Notes: generated from the sequence alone by a model not told the origin. Shown: positions 10,099 through 20,470, counted from the stretch's first letter. The stretch is 64,000 nt of DNA from Nitrosomonas sp. PY1 (GCF_022836435.1 NZ_BQXC01000001.1:1934121-1998120), one strand, 5' to 3'. Made by a program: numbers and translations.

Positions 10099-10848
10099 GT
10101 GAATGATCATCAGCTGATTAGATATAGCCGACATATTCTGTTGCCGGAGATTGATATTGAAGGACAAGAAAAACTTAATCGATCACGTGTATTAATTGTA
10201 GGAGTAGGCGGATTAGGTTCTCCGGCTGCGATGTATCTCGCAGCCAGCGGTATTGGATACTTAACGCTTTGTGATGGTGACCAAGTAGATTTAACCAATC
10301 TACAGCGTCAAATTATTCATCATACTGAATCAATTGGTTTAGCAAAAGTTGACTCAGCAAAGCAAGCTCTTACAAAAATCAATTCTGGAATCGATATAAC
10401 TATAATTCCCCAACGAGTCGAATCAACTGCATTACAATCCCTCTTACAGGATGTTGATATCGTTATCGATGCTAGCGATAACTTCCAAACGCGCCATCAA
10501 ATTAATCAAGCTTGTGTAAAGCACAAAAAGCCTTTGATTTCAGGAGCAGCGACACGATTTAACGGACAAGTTACTGTTTTTGATACACGATACCCCAATA
10601 GTCCGTGTTACCATTGTCTGTATCCATCCGAAGGAGAATCAGACGATATGCCATGTGCCGTAATGGGCGTATTCTCACCTTTAGTTGGTATCATAGGCAG
10701 CATACAAGCAGCCGAAACAATAAAAACCCTACTCAATATCGGTGATAACCTACAAGGTCGCTTACAGTTATTGGATGGTTTAACGATGAATTGGCGTTCG
10801 GTAAAGCTTCATAAAGACCCACATTGTGAGGTATGTGGAAACATCTAA
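10099..10848 (+). CDS. moeB: E1-like adenylyltransferase MoeB/ThiF family
   Basis: Adenylates the C-terminal glycine of a small sulfur-carrier protein (MoaD or ThiS). The 249-residue protein shows the ATP loop GVGGLGSPAAMYLAASGIG, DLTNLQRQI, the DASDNFQTRHQIN segment and a zinc site made of CYHCLYP and CEVC. Start is GTG 10099, 6 bp after ctpA, so the gene is probably translated from the ctpA mRNA. MoeB versus ThiF cannot be decided because no moaD or thiS gene lies next to it. Confidence 0.88.
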   Translation: MNDHQLIRYSRHILLPEIDIEGQEKLNRSRVLIVGVGGLGSPAAMYLAASGIGYLTLCDGDQVDLTNLQRQIIHHTESIGLAKVDSAKQALTKINSGIDITIIPQRVESTALQSLLQDVDIVIDASDNFQTRHQINQACVKHKKPLISGAATRFNGQVTVFDTRYPNSPCYHCLYPSEGESDDMPCAVMGVFSPLVGIIGSIQAAETIKTLLNIGDNLQGRLQLLDGLTMNWRSVKLHKDPHCEVCGNI

Positions 10849-10921
10849 AGTTATGCCGGAAAAATAAGATATCTGAAAATAACTGATAAAACTCCTATTC
10901 GTTAACACATCGTGTTGTTTT

Positions 10922-12187
10922 TTACAGCACTCTAAAGGCGGCAATAGCTACCAATGTTGGAGGTATAGCCGCAGCTAATAACCCCAACGGGTGGATAGAC
11001 TGCTCGTCAAACTTACTTTTAAGAATAGAGAAACCTGCTGGATTGGGTGCATTTGCTATCACTGTTAAACCTCCACCTGTCACCGCACCTGCCACTAAAG
11101 CTATTTTAAATTCCTCAGTCAGCCCTTCCACCAACGAACCTAAATATGTCAGTGCGGCATTATCAGTCACTGCAGTCAGTGCTGTAGCGCCAAAGAAAAC
11201 AGCCGTTTCATTCATATTCATTAATAAGGGCTGAAGCCACCATTGCTGTTGTCCCCCCAGAACCACTAATCCTGCCAGGAAAAAAGCAACCAACAAAGCT
11301 TCTCGCAAAATCAATGGACTTTGATGACGTTGATAGGCCGTCGTATAGCCAAGAAAAAACAGAAACATCCCCATAAACACGACGGGATGATGCGCGAACA
11401 CAACCACCAACACTAAAAAAAACAAATGGATCAATACAACGGATAAGGGAATTTTATGGACAACCGGTTCTTCATCCTTTACTGGATCTACTCCGCTGAA
11501 TTCTCGACGAAACAACCAAGTTACTGCAAGCGCATTCGCCAAAACAGCAATCGCCGCCTTCCAACCAAAATTTGTTAGCATAAACATAATATCCCAATTC
11601 CATTTTCCAGCCACCATTAAGACGGGTGGCGCTGCAAATGGCGTTAAAGTACCTCCTATTGAAATATTGACAAATAACACACCAACCGTTGCGTATTTAA
11701 AGCGTGTTGATATATTCCGACTAAACAGTGTTTCGCGTAGCATCAATGCTGCCAATGTCATTGCCGCAGGTTCGGTAATGAATGACCCGAGTAGAGGAAC
11801 AAAGGCCAGTAACAAAAAATACATAACCATGCGCTGGTTGAGTGGTACCATCATTGCTATACGCTGTACCGCGTCCGCAACAAAATCCAGAATGGGACGC
11901 GTTCCAGCAATCACCATGATGACAAAAACAAACATCGGTTCGGTAAAGTTACGTGACTCAAGATAAGCAATTGCGTCATGTTCTCCGCTAAGCGCAAAAA
12001 TGAACAAGATCAATATCATTGCCCACAAACCAAAAACTACCTCAACCTCACCCAACAGATGCCAGACACCAGCATGTTGTGGCTGAATATGCGCAAGATG
12101 CTCAAAATACTTGGTTGAAAATGTATGCGTTATAGCTAATGCAAACAATATTGCTGCAATCAATTGAATCGAGGTAGGGTCAGTCAT
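10922..12187 (-). CDS. Putative Na+/H+ antiporter, polytopic membrane protein
   Basis: 421-residue protein with about eleven hydrophobic segments from residue 8 to the C-terminus and no signal peptide. Diagnostic stretches are FGLWAMILILF, PLLGSFITEPAAMTLAAL, NISIGGTLTPFAAPPVLMVAG, TDNAALTYLGSL and NAPNPAGFSIL, the pattern of the putative Na+/H+ antiporter family within the ion-transporter (NhaD/ArsB-like) superfamily. Transport substrate is inferred from family name only. It is followed on the same strand by nothing and preceded by dapD (20 bp upstream), so dapC-dapD-antiporter may be one transcript. Confidence 0.8.
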   Translation of the reverse strand: MTDPTSIQLIAAILFALAITHTFSTKYFEHLAHIQPQHAGVWHLLGEVEVVFGLWAMILILFIFALSGEHDAIAYLESRNFTEPMFVFVIMVIAGTRPILDFVADAVQRIAMMVPLNQRMVMYFLLLAFVPLLGSFITEPAAMTLAALMLRETLFSRNISTRFKYATVGVLFVNISIGGTLTPFAAPPVLMVAGKWNWDIMFMLTNFGWKAAIAVLANALAVTWLFRREFSGVDPVKDEEPVVHKIPLSVVLIHLFFLVLVVVFAHHPVVFMGMFLFFLGYTTAYQRHQSPLILREALLVAFFLAGLVVLGGQQQWWLQPLLMNMNETAVFFGATALTAVTDNAALTYLGSLVEGLTEEFKIALVAGAVTGGGLTVIANAPNPAGFSILKSKFDEQSIHPLGLLAAAIPPTLVAIAAFRVL

Positions 12188-12206
12188 ATTTTTATTTTAT
12201 ATATCT

Positions 12207-13028
12207 CTAAATACCACGTAATAGTTCATTTATGCCTATTTTAGAACGTGTTTTTGCATCAACCTGCTTGACAATGATGGCGCAGTAAAGACTGTACTTC
12301 CCATTCTCCGAAGGCAAATTCCCAGAAACCACCACCGAGCCAGCTGGAATACGCCCGTAACTGACTTCCCCGGTATCGCGATGATAGATTTTAGTACTCT
12401 GACCTATATAAACTCCCATCGAAATTACAGAATTTTCTTCGACAATAACCCCTTCCACAATCTCTGAGCGCGCACCGATGAAACAGTTATCTTCAATGAT
12501 AGTTGGATTGGCTTGTACAGGCTCCAGCACGCCACCAATACCGACACCACCGGACAAATGCACGTTCTTGCCAATTTGTGCACAAGACCCTACCGTCGCC
12601 CAAGTATCAACCATCGTACCTTGATCAACATAAGCGCCAATGTTGACATACGAAGGCATCAACACCACATTTCCCGCTATAAATGATCCTTTCCGCACGG
12701 CGGCAGGAGGAACCACACGAAATCCACCATTCCGGAAATCTCTGGAGCTGTAATCAGCAAATTTTGAAGGAACTTTATCAAAATAATTGGAAAAACCGCC
12801 TTTGATGAAACTGTTGTCCTCTATGCGGAAAGACAACAATACGGCTTTCTTGATCCATTGATGCGTAACCCAACTATCATTGATTTTCTCGGCTACGCGC
12901 AACTTACCGCTATCCAGCATAGCCAAAACTTGGGCAATGGATTCTTTTAAGCTAGCTTCAACATTTCGAGGGGTAATATCTGCTCGACGTTCAAAAGCCT
13001 CTTCAATGATGCTTTGCAATTCACTCAT
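12207..13028 (-). CDS. dapD: Tetrahydrodipicolinate N-succinyltransferase
   Basis: Transfers succinyl from succinyl-CoA to tetrahydrodipicolinate in lysine/DAP synthesis. The 273-residue protein has the left-handed beta-helix hexapeptide region ([56 protein letters not shown]) and the C-terminal [18 protein letters not shown] lid. Length matches DapD. It lies 27 bp downstream of dapC, the next enzyme of the succinylase branch. Confidence 0.96.
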   Translation of the reverse strand: MSELQSIIEEAFERRADITPRNVEASLKESIAQVLAMLDSGKLRVAEKINDSWVTHQWIKKAVLLSFRIEDNSFIKGGFSNYFDKVPSKFADYSSRDFRNGGFRVVPPAAVRKGSFIAGNVVLMPSYVNIGAYVDQGTMVDTWATVGSCAQIGKNVHLSGGVGIGGVLEPVQANPTIIEDNCFIGARSEIVEGVIVEENSVISMGVYIGQSTKIYHRDTGEVSYGRIPAGSVVVSGNLPSENGKYSLYCAIIVKQVDAKTRSKIGINELLRGI

Positions 13029-13055
13029 ATTGTTGTTCCTTTATTGGAATATCTC

Positions 13056-14252
13056 TTAATTTAAATCGCTTATAAAATCCTTAATCCGCTGCATGGCTTC
13101 AGCGCACTCTAAAGGCGTTGTTACCAGCGCGATTCGCACGTAATTTGCTCCAGGATTGACGCCATGCACATCCCGAGCCAGGTAACTACCCGGCAGCACG
13201 GTAACATTATAGTCCTGATAAAGTCTTTTGGTGAATTCAGTATCACTGATTGGTGTCTCTAACCAGAAATAAAAGCCCGCATCTGGCATCTGTATATTGA
13301 TCACATCCGACAAAATCCGCATTGCATCAGAAAATTTTTGCGTGTACAAACGTCGATTTTCAATTACGTGCGTCTCATCATTCCAAGCGGCCGAGCTTGC
13401 TGCTTGCGTTACCGGGCTCATAGCAGAACCGTGATAAGTTCGATAGAGCAAAAATTTTTCCAATATTTGAGCGTCACCCGCCACAAATCCAGAACGTAGT
13501 CCCGGCACATTGGATCGCTTTGATAAACTATTGAACACGATTAAACGTGGAAACCCATACCGTCCCATTTGCTGTGCCGCATCCAATGCACCTAAAGGAG
13601 GGGACGCTTCAGCGAAATAAATTTCCGAATAGCATTCATCCGATGCAATTATAAAACCATAACGATCTGACAACTCAAATAATTGTTTCCATTCTCCCAA
13701 AGTCATGACACGACCGGTAGGATTACTAGGCGAGCAAACATAAACGAGTTGCGTGTTAGACCAAATCACGTCGCTGACCTGGGAAAAATCACATGCAAAG
13801 TGATTTTTTGAAGATGCATTTATGAAATATGGCTCAGCACCTGCTAACAATACAGCACCTTCATAAATTTGATAAAACGGATTCGGGCAGATCACCATCG
13901 CCCTATCCTTATCGGTATTTATAACCGCTTGCGCAAAAGAAAATAACGCTTCGCGGCTACCGTTCACTGGGATAACTTCAGTATCAGGATTGATTTCCGT
14001 CAAATTAAATCGCTTCTGAATCCAATTCGCCAAGGTGTTTCTGAGCGAAATAGAACCCAAGGTCATAGGATATGCTGACAATCCATTTATATGGTCGATC
14101 ATCGCTTGTCGAATAAACTCGGGTGCAGCGTGCTTCGGCTCACCAATCTGTAAATTAATCGCAGATAGTGCGCTATTGCGCGTCACACCACCAAGCAGCT
14201 GTTTTAATTTCTGAAATGGGTAAAGTTGCAACTGGTTCAGTTTTGGATTCAT
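13056..14252 (-). CDS. dapC: Succinyldiaminopimelate transaminase
   Basis: PLP enzyme that aminates N-succinyl-2-amino-6-ketopimelate. The 398-residue fold-type I aminotransferase has NPFYQIYEGA, CSPSNPTGRVM, ASDECYSEIYF and the PLP-Lys motif FNSLSKRSNVPGLRSGF, ending with the Arg-containing NYVRIALV. Pairing with dapD supports DapC over other aspartate-family aminotransferases. Confidence 0.92.
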   Translation of the reverse strand: MNPKLNQLQLYPFQKLKQLLGGVTRNSALSAINLQIGEPKHAAPEFIRQAMIDHINGLSAYPMTLGSISLRNTLANWIQKRFNLTEINPDTEVIPVNGSREALFSFAQAVINTDKDRAMVICPNPFYQIYEGAVLLAGAEPYFINASSKNHFACDFSQVSDVIWSNTQLVYVCSPSNPTGRVMTLGEWKQLFELSDRYGFIIASDECYSEIYFAEASPPLGALDAAQQMGRYGFPRLIVFNSLSKRSNVPGLRSGFVAGDAQILEKFLLYRTYHGSAMSPVTQAASSAAWNDETHVIENRRLYTQKFSDAMRILSDVINIQMPDAGFYFWLETPISDTEFTKRLYQDYNVTVLPGSYLARDVHGVNPGANYVRIALVTTPLECAEAMQRIKDFISDLN

Positions 14253-14493
14253 GACAAGTAATGAATGGTAATCACTGCTTAAATTTAATTACCGTTATCA
14301 ATGCGAAATAAGCCTTAATGAATTCTGAAGTGTGGAATTCGAATTATAAATCGCACAGGAAGGAATAACCAACAAAAAACCAAAATTGATGACACAGGTA
14401 ATACACCAACAATTCCCCAAGTATTTTTGGCCTAAATTGTCAGTGTATGCCTGATGAAGGATAACGCAAATTTTACTTCAACCGCCTAAAGCA
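14253..14493. other. Intergenic region between dapC and the 118-aa gene
   Basis: 241 bp, AT-rich. It must contain the dapC promoter (minus strand). I see no gene or strong hairpin. Confidence 0.4.
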
Positions 14494-14850
14494 TTAAAAA
14501 AATTTATGACTAGAGTTAATAGGTGGATGCATCTTTTGCAAAGCAAATTTTTCCCCCAAGATTATGCAAATTTTTTGAAAATCCATGCGAATCACTGCAG
14601 GTTTCTGCTTTAAGTAAGCTGCCAGTATTCTGGAATCTGTTGTTTCTAAAACAAAGCATGCTTCTACTAAGCGTTGTAACGAAGGAGGTAATGTATTATA
14701 TCCATCAATAGACTCGATAAGGCGCGCTGCATGCAGCTTTGCACGTCGCATTTGACCAGATTCATAAAAAGACTGGGTGTTTCTTTGTTTGACCGATGAC
14801 GTGTTTACTACATCTGTTTTCAGATCAATTTGTGATTGTAATTGCTTCAT
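14494..14850 (-). CDS. Hypothetical protein, possible LuxR-like helix-turn-helix
   Basis: 118-residue soluble protein with no signal peptide. A good GGAG lies 9-12 bases before ATG 14850. Residues about 53-98 (LPPSLQRLVEACF ... TDSRILAAYL ... RMDFQKICIILG) have the spacing of a LuxR-type DNA-binding domain, but the match is weak and by eye only. It stands alone between dapC and the divergent sugar dehydrogenase gene. Function unknown. Confidence 0.55.
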   Translation of the reverse strand: MKQLQSQIDLKTDVVNTSSVKQRNTQSFYESGQMRRAKLHAARLIESIDGYNTLPPSLQRLVEACFVLETTDSRILAAYLKQKPAVIRMDFQKICIILGEKFALQKMHPPINSSHKFF

Positions 14851-15134
14851 TTGAACTCACTCCTTACTACTTTTTAAGGATAATCTCAAGATAGCAAATG
14901 TATGTGACAAGAATATAACAAAGAATGTTAATTTTTTGTTATTGCACTCTATCTCATAAAAAAAACAAAATAACAATGCGACAAATTGTCACCTTGTTTA
15001 CAGCCATCATTCAATAATATTATGATGGAAAATATTTTTTCAACTTTCATAAAAATGCCACGTGTTTGATTTGAGATCCCATTATAAGGATGTTACATTT
15101 GTATCTCCCTTGTTTGTCACTCATAGGAAGAAAA
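14851..15134. other. Divergent intergenic region upstream of the sugar dehydrogenase
   Basis: 284 bp AT-rich gap between divergent genes with several poly-A/T runs. No additional gene is supported. Confidence 0.4.
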
Positions 15135-16271
15135 ATGTTCCACTTTGTTTTGATATTTTTGTTTGCCGCAGCTTTTCTTTCGGACCAACATGGCGGACAT
15201 TGGCTATCCACGGCTCATGCGCAGCGATTACAGCCAGAATTTACTGTACAACAGGTTGCAACTGGTCTTAAGCTTCCTTGGGGAATGGCATTTCTACCTG
15301 ATGGTAGTATTTTGGTAACCGAGCGCATTGGTCAACTGCGCATCATTTCCGCCAATAGCAAAATATCCGACCCGATTCAAGGTGTTCCAGAAGTATTTTT
15401 CAAACAACAAGGTGGCCTACTTGATGTTGCTCTTGATCCCGAATTCTCTAAAAACCGACTGATTTACCTCTCTTATGCTGAACCGGAAGGCCATAAAGCA
15501 AGTACCGCAGTTGCTCGAGCGGAATTAATTCATGGTCAACTCAGAAACTTACAGGTAATTTTCCGGCAGTTGCCCAAAACTGGGGACGGCGTTCATTTCG
15601 GATCACGCTTAGCATTTGCACGCGATGGCAATCTTTTCATTACACTGGGTGATCGTGGTAGCCGCGCCCATGATGCTCAACAACTGGATAACTATTTTGG
15701 TAAAATTATCCGCATCCGTCCTGACGGAACAGTGCCGCCTGATAATCCATTTGTTAAAAATCCGCAAGCAAAACCGGAAATATGGTCCTACGGTCATCGC
15801 AGTATTCAAGGTGCTGCCATTCACCCTAAAACTGGCGAACTATGGATACATGAGCATGGCCCTAAAGGTGGCGATGAAATCAATATTCCGCAACCTGGGA
15901 AAAATTATGGTTGGCCATTAGCATGCTATGGTTCCCATTATGATGACACACCGATTAAAGACGAGCATGCCGAACAAGGCTTCGAAGAACCCATTCGCTA
16001 TTGGACTCCATCGATTGCACCCTCCGGCATGGTGTTTTATACCGGTAATCAATTCCCTACGTGGCATGGCAACCTGTTCATTGGTGCATTGGCCGGAAAA
16101 CGCATTGTACGTTTAAGCACAGATGGCAATAAGATCACACATGAAGAACAGTTACTTATGGATATGGCTCGTTTTCGCGATGTGAAACAAAGCCCCGATG
16201 GGACACTATATTTACTCACCGATGATATTAATGGAAAACTATTAAAAATAGTACCCAACGTTCAATCTTAG
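15135..16271 (+). CDS. PQQ-dependent aldose sugar dehydrogenase (YliI/soluble GDH-like)
   Basis: Periplasmic beta-propeller that oxidises sugars with PQQ. From ATG 15135 (AGGAAG just upstream) it is 378 residues: signal peptide MFHFVLIFLFAAAFL... cleaved near AHAQ, then LKLPWGMAFLPDGSILVTER, QGGLLDVALDPEF, HFGSRLAFARDGNLFITLGDR, GHRSIQGAAIHP, GPKGGDEIN and the C-terminal PSIAPSGMVFYTG ... GALAGKRI. These are the glucose/sorbosone dehydrogenase signatures including the His of the active-site HFGSR. A start 45 bp upstream is less likely. No PQQ synthesis genes are in the window. Confidence 0.88.
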   Translation: MFHFVLIFLFAAAFLSDQHGGHWLSTAHAQRLQPEFTVQQVATGLKLPWGMAFLPDGSILVTERIGQLRIISANSKISDPIQGVPEVFFKQQGGLLDVALDPEFSKNRLIYLSYAEPEGHKASTAVARAELIHGQLRNLQVIFRQLPKTGDGVHFGSRLAFARDGNLFITLGDRGSRAHDAQQLDNYFGKIIRIRPDGTVPPDNPFVKNPQAKPEIWSYGHRSIQGAAIHPKTGELWIHEHGPKGGDEINIPQPGKNYGWPLACYGSHYDDTPIKDEHAEQGFEEPIRYWTPSIAPSGMVFYTGNQFPTWHGNLFIGALAGKRIVRLSTDGNKITHEEQLLMDMARFRDVKQSPDGTLYLLTDDINGKLLKIVPNVQS

Positions 16272-16434
16272 TAAATTGCATGTTGTCATCATAAATTCGC
16301 AGATTCATCTCCAACAATCCTCTAATATTGATAATTTCTTCTGTGATTACTATACATTTTCTATGCATTACAATGGAATAGTATAAACAGGCTGAGATTA
16401 GATAAAGCATTATTATAAAAACTAGTTATCGCTA

Positions 16435-18504
16435 ATGGATACCACTGACCTCAAAAATCCAACGCTTTATATCAACCGTGAACTGAGTTTACTCGAATTC
16501 AACCTACGTGTGATTGAGCAGACAAAAGACGAAAATCTCCCTTTGTTAGAAAGATTGCGCTTTTTATGCATTGCCAGCACAAACCTGGATGAGTTTTTTG
16601 AAATCCGTGTAGCAGGACTCAAACAACAAGCAAAATATGGCTTAACACAGACTGGCCCTGATAATCTATCCCCGGCTGAAGTACTAGTGCGTATCAGCGA
16701 AACAGCGCACCGATTTGTCGAGGAACAATATCAGGTCTGGAATGAAATGATGATACCGGCGCTCTCCAAAGACAAAATTCGCCTGCTACGTCGAGCACAG
16801 TGGAAACCACAAATGAGTCGATGGATTCATCGTTATTTTAGAAATGAAGTATTACCGGTACTAAGTCCTATCGGACTGGACCCCGCTCACCCTTTTCCCA
16901 GGGTACTCAATAAAAATTTGTATTTCATCATATCATTAGATGGTAAAGATGCATTTGGGCGTGATTCCGGTCTTGCTATCGTGCAGGCACCTCGTTCCCT
17001 TCCTCGTATTATCCAAATACCTGCACGGTACAGTGGCGGCGATCATGATTTCATTTTACTTTCATCTATTATCCATGCCCACGTCAGCGACTTATTTCCA
17101 GGTATGAATGTAACGGGTTGCTATCAGTTCAAGGTAACGCGTGACAGCGATCTGCTCATCGATGATGAAGAAACGGATGACTTATTGCGTACCTTGGAAG
17201 GCGAGTTACCTTCTCGCAGATTTAGCGATGCCGTTCGGCTTGAAGTAGCCGATAATTGCCCTGACGAATTAAGTCATTTCCTATTGCAAAAATTTGAACT
17301 GCGCCAAGAGGATCTCTATCAAGTAAATGGCCCTGTTAACTTGAGTCGATTATTGGCAATTTGTGATCTGGTCGATCAGCCGGAACTAAAGTTCCCAGGA
17401 TTTACTCCTGATATTCCGCGTCGTTTAGTAAAAAACACATGTATTTTCGATACCTTGCGCAATGGCGATATATTGCTGCACCACCCTTTTCAATCATTTG
17501 CACCGGTCATTGATTTTTTACGCCAGGCAGCCACGGATCCCCATGTACTGTCGATCAAACAAACGCTTTATCGCACTGGAACTGAGTCGGTCGTAGTAGA
17601 AGCATTAAAAATTGCTGCGCGCACGGGCAAAGAAGTCACCGTTGTCATTGAATTACGTGCAAGATTCGATGAAGAGGCTAATATCGAGTTAGCTAATGAA
17701 TTACAAGAAGCTGGCGCGCATGTGGTATATGGCGTAGTTAATTACAAAACACACGCTAAAATGATCTTGGTAGTACGAAGAGAAGGCCGTAGTCTACGCC
17801 GTTACGTTCATCTAGGCACCGGTAATTACCATGCTAGAACCGCGCGGCTGTATACCGACTATGGCCTACTCACCAGCGACAAAGCAATTGGTGAAGACGT
17901 CAATAAATTATTCCATCAACTCACTGGACTCGGTCGAGCCGGGCGCTTAAAAAAACTGCTGCAGTCACCTTTCACATTACATAAAGGAATCCTAACTTAT
18001 ATCGATAAAGAAATCAGCTTAGTCAATGAAGGCAAAAAGGGATGGATCATTGCTAAAATGAACGCATTGGTCGACCCAGAAATCATCATAGCACTTTATC
18101 GTGCTTCTCAAGCCGGTGTAAAAATTGACCTGATCGTTCGGGGCGTATGCTGTCTTCGCCCAGGAATCAAAGGGGTATCAGAAAACATCAGCGTACATTC
18201 TATTGTCGGACGGTTCTTGGAACACACGCGAGTATTTTATTTCCATCAAGATGGGAAAGAGTTACTATTTTGTTCGAGCGCTGATTGGATGACGCGCAAC
18301 TTGCATCATCGTGTGGAAGTATGCTTTCCGATTGAAGAAAAACGGACCAGTGACACGGTTATTGAATTGGGTCTGCTGAATTATCTTTCCGATAACATGC
18401 AAGCTTGGTCATTACAAAGCGATGGTTCCTATAAGCGACTAAAACCCGGTACACATAAGCCTCGCTCCGCACAACAATTATTACTAGAGCATTATTGTAA
18501 ATAA
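16435..18504 (+). CDS. ppk1: Polyphosphate kinase 1
   Basis: Reversibly polymerises the gamma-phosphate of ATP into polyphosphate. The 689-residue protein matches the four-domain PPK1 layout: N-terminal helical domain (YINRELSLLEFNLRVIEQ), head domain, and two phospholipase-D-like C-terminal domains. The catalytic phospho-His is in NYKTHAKMI (His440) and the second conserved His in RFLEHTRVFYF (His597). No ppx follows directly; the gene is flanked by a sugar dehydrogenase and a copper oxidase. Confidence 0.96.
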   Translation: MDTTDLKNPTLYINRELSLLEFNLRVIEQTKDENLPLLERLRFLCIASTNLDEFFEIRVAGLKQQAKYGLTQTGPDNLSPAEVLVRISETAHRFVEEQYQVWNEMMIPALSKDKIRLLRRAQWKPQMSRWIHRYFRNEVLPVLSPIGLDPAHPFPRVLNKNLYFIISLDGKDAFGRDSGLAIVQAPRSLPRIIQIPARYSGGDHDFILLSSIIHAHVSDLFPGMNVTGCYQFKVTRDSDLLIDDEETDDLLRTLEGELPSRRFSDAVRLEVADNCPDELSHFLLQKFELRQEDLYQVNGPVNLSRLLAICDLVDQPELKFPGFTPDIPRRLVKNTCIFDTLRNGDILLHHPFQSFAPVIDFLRQAATDPHVLSIKQTLYRTGTESVVVEALKIAARTGKEVTVVIELRARFDEEANIELANELQEAGAHVVYGVVNYKTHAKMILVVRREGRSLRRYVHLGTGNYHARTARLYTDYGLLTSDKAIGEDVNKLFHQLTGLGRAGRLKKLLQSPFTLHKGILTYIDKEISLVNEGKKGWIIAKMNALVDPEIIIALYRASQAGVKIDLIVRGVCCLRPGIKGVSENISVHSIVGRFLEHTRVFYFHQDGKELLFCSSADWMTRNLHHRVEVCFPIEEKRTSDTVIELGLLNYLSDNMQAWSLQSDGSYKRLKPGTHKPRSAQQLLLEHYCK

Positions 18505-18869
18505 TATAGCGATTATGTAATTATTGCGTTTAATCTTTTCCAATGATTGCGGCCACACACCCGACTCCCAATGGATTATTTCCAGAATGCAAGCAATCCA
18601 CCCAAGAATTCCTACAATCTATTGTTTTTCAGGTATACCCTCTTGAAAATGAAGCTTTGCAAAGCACTCATCTATTTATAGAAAGGACATATTACTTAGA
18701 CAAATAGTACATCTGTCTCATAACCAAGCTCAAATGAATTGATAAAGTCGATCGATAGCGAATGGTCATTATTTGACTTTTTAGTTTTAACCAGATTCAC
18801 CATCTAGTAAAAAAATATTCCGCTGATTTAACTTTAACTTACAAGAATTTTTGTTTGGAGCTTGTAATC
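18505..18869. other. Intergenic region between ppk1 and the copper oxidase
   Basis: 365 bp. The only open frame of note is 54 codons from ATG 18543 to TAG 18705 on the plus strand; it has no Shine-Dalgarno and no recognisable sequence, so I do not call it a gene. The oxidase promoter should lie in the AT-rich second half. No rRNA/tRNA or clear terminator. Confidence 0.4.
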
Positions 18870-20435
18870 ATGACAATAAAGCTATTTATTAGTATTCAAA
18901 AAATCATACAAAATACTTTCAGGAAAATACTGTTAGTAGCTATGATATTTTTAAGCACTTCCATGCCAGTTCTGGCAACCAACTCAACAGCCCATTTACA
19001 AGGCGTTTTCGGGCCATTGCATGATTGGCCAATCATTCCAATTGCAATGATGTTAATGCCAGACGGAAGAGTATTTGCTTATGGAACAAACTTAGCAGGC
19101 ATGCAAGGCGCCAAAATGCATTATGTCGTTTGGGATCCTTCTTTGGGTACGGGATCAAACGCATTCACAGTATTACCAAACATCACAGACACCGATATTT
19201 TCTGCGCAGGTCAATCCATGATACCAGCTACCGGTCAGGCATTGATTGTGGGTGGTGATGCGCTGGTAAATGGATTACGTAACTATGCTAACAGCGATGT
19301 CAACATTTTCGATCCTGCCACTGATACTTTGATACGCCAATCCCATCAAATGGCCTATAAACGCTGGTATGCAACGACGGTTGCTTTGCCAAATGGTGAG
19401 CATGCAATATTGGGTGGACGTAATGACAGATTTTTTGCGGGAAATACTAAGCTGCCGGGCACTACAGCCTCATATTCTCCTATTCCAGAAATCCGTACCC
19501 TTGATGGAAACTGGCGCTCGCTTACCACTGCCGAAGATAATTATGCTTATGGTGCACTGGGCTCATCCTCTTGGTACTATCCGCGCGCCTGGGTGAATCC
19601 ACAGGGCAAAATTTTTATTCTTGGGCACTATGATGCTGCATATAAGCTTGATATCTCAGGTACAGGCACGATTACAAAATATCCAACGACAAAACCCAAA
19701 GGAGGACGTTGGGAATTACCTAGTGTGATGTTTGCTCCAGGAAAAATCCTTTCATTACGTAGAAATAAAACTGCCGTTACCGTAAATATCAATAGCAGCG
19801 GTGATCCTATTGTCTCGTCCGCAGGTACCGTAAGTATGGAACGCCTGTATGGCAGCATGACTGTACTAGCCGATGGCAAAGTCTGGGTAAATGGTGGTTC
19901 TTCATCGGGCAATACCCTCACGGGCGCCACATTGACATCGGAACTCTGGAATCCAAACACAAATACATGGACAGCAACTGCAAATGCTTCCGCAGTAAGA
20001 CTTTATCATTCGGCTTCGATCTTACTACCGGATGCAACGGTTATGACAGGGGGGGGCGGAGCACCGGGCCCGATTAAGCAAATGAACGGTGAAATTTATT
20101 ATCCGCCCTATTTATTCAAAACCGACGGCAGCGGAGAATTTGCCCCACGTCCCACAATCATTGACGCACCATCTAATACGATTACCTGGGGTCAAGATTT
20201 CTCTATTGAAGCGGATGAAGTTATTCATCGTGTAACGCTACTTCGATTAGGCGCCGTTACACATAACATTGATGTGGAAGTTCGTTTTTTTGATCTACCT
20301 TTTTCGCAACCTAATAATATTGTAACGATACAGTCGCCAGCAACAGCCAATATTGCTCCCCCGGGGTTTTACCAGCTATTTGTTTGGAATTCTGTAGGTG
20401 TGCCTTCTATCGCCAAAATTATTCATATTCATTAA
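18870..20435 (+). CDS. Secreted copper-radical oxidase (galactose/glyoxal oxidase-like, DUF1929)
   Basis: 521-residue exported protein (signal about residues 1-36, VLATNS cleavage). Seven-bladed Kelch-type propeller then an all-beta C-terminal DUF1929 domain (YYPPYLFKTDGS onward). All galactose-oxidase cofactor ligands are recognisable: Cys112 in TDIFCAGQS, Tyr167 in KRWYATT (Cys-Tyr crosslink pair), Tyr379-His380 in RLYHSASILLPD and His465 in AVTHNID. The enzyme should therefore bind one copper and oxidise an alcohol or aldehyde to produce H2O2; the substrate cannot be told. ATG 18870 follows GGAG; the TTG start 15 bp upstream is less likely. It stands alone between ppk1 and mdh. Confidence 0.85.
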   Translation: MTIKLFISIQKIIQNTFRKILLVAMIFLSTSMPVLATNSTAHLQGVFGPLHDWPIIPIAMMLMPDGRVFAYGTNLAGMQGAKMHYVVWDPSLGTGSNAFTVLPNITDTDIFCAGQSMIPATGQALIVGGDALVNGLRNYANSDVNIFDPATDTLIRQSHQMAYKRWYATTVALPNGEHAILGGRNDRFFAGNTKLPGTTASYSPIPEIRTLDGNWRSLTTAEDNYAYGALGSSSWYYPRAWVNPQGKIFILGHYDAAYKLDISGTGTITKYPTTKPKGGRWELPSVMFAPGKILSLRRNKTAVTVNINSSGDPIVSSAGTVSMERLYGSMTVLADGKVWVNGGSSSGNTLTGATLTSELWNPNTNTWTATANASAVRLYHSASILLPDATVMTGGGGAPGPIKQMNGEIYYPPYLFKTDGSGEFAPRPTIIDAPSNTITWGQDFSIEADEVIHRVTLLRLGAVTHNIDVEVRFFDLPFSQPNNIVTIQSPATANIAPPGFYQLFVWNSVGVPSIAKIIHIH

Positions 20436-20470
20436 ATATCGAAAAACAAACCAAACGATATTATTATGAA

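Noticed and set aside
18543..18707. 54-codon frame between ppk1 and the copper oxidase
   Set aside because: No Shine-Dalgarno, no recognisable residues, and length expected by chance.
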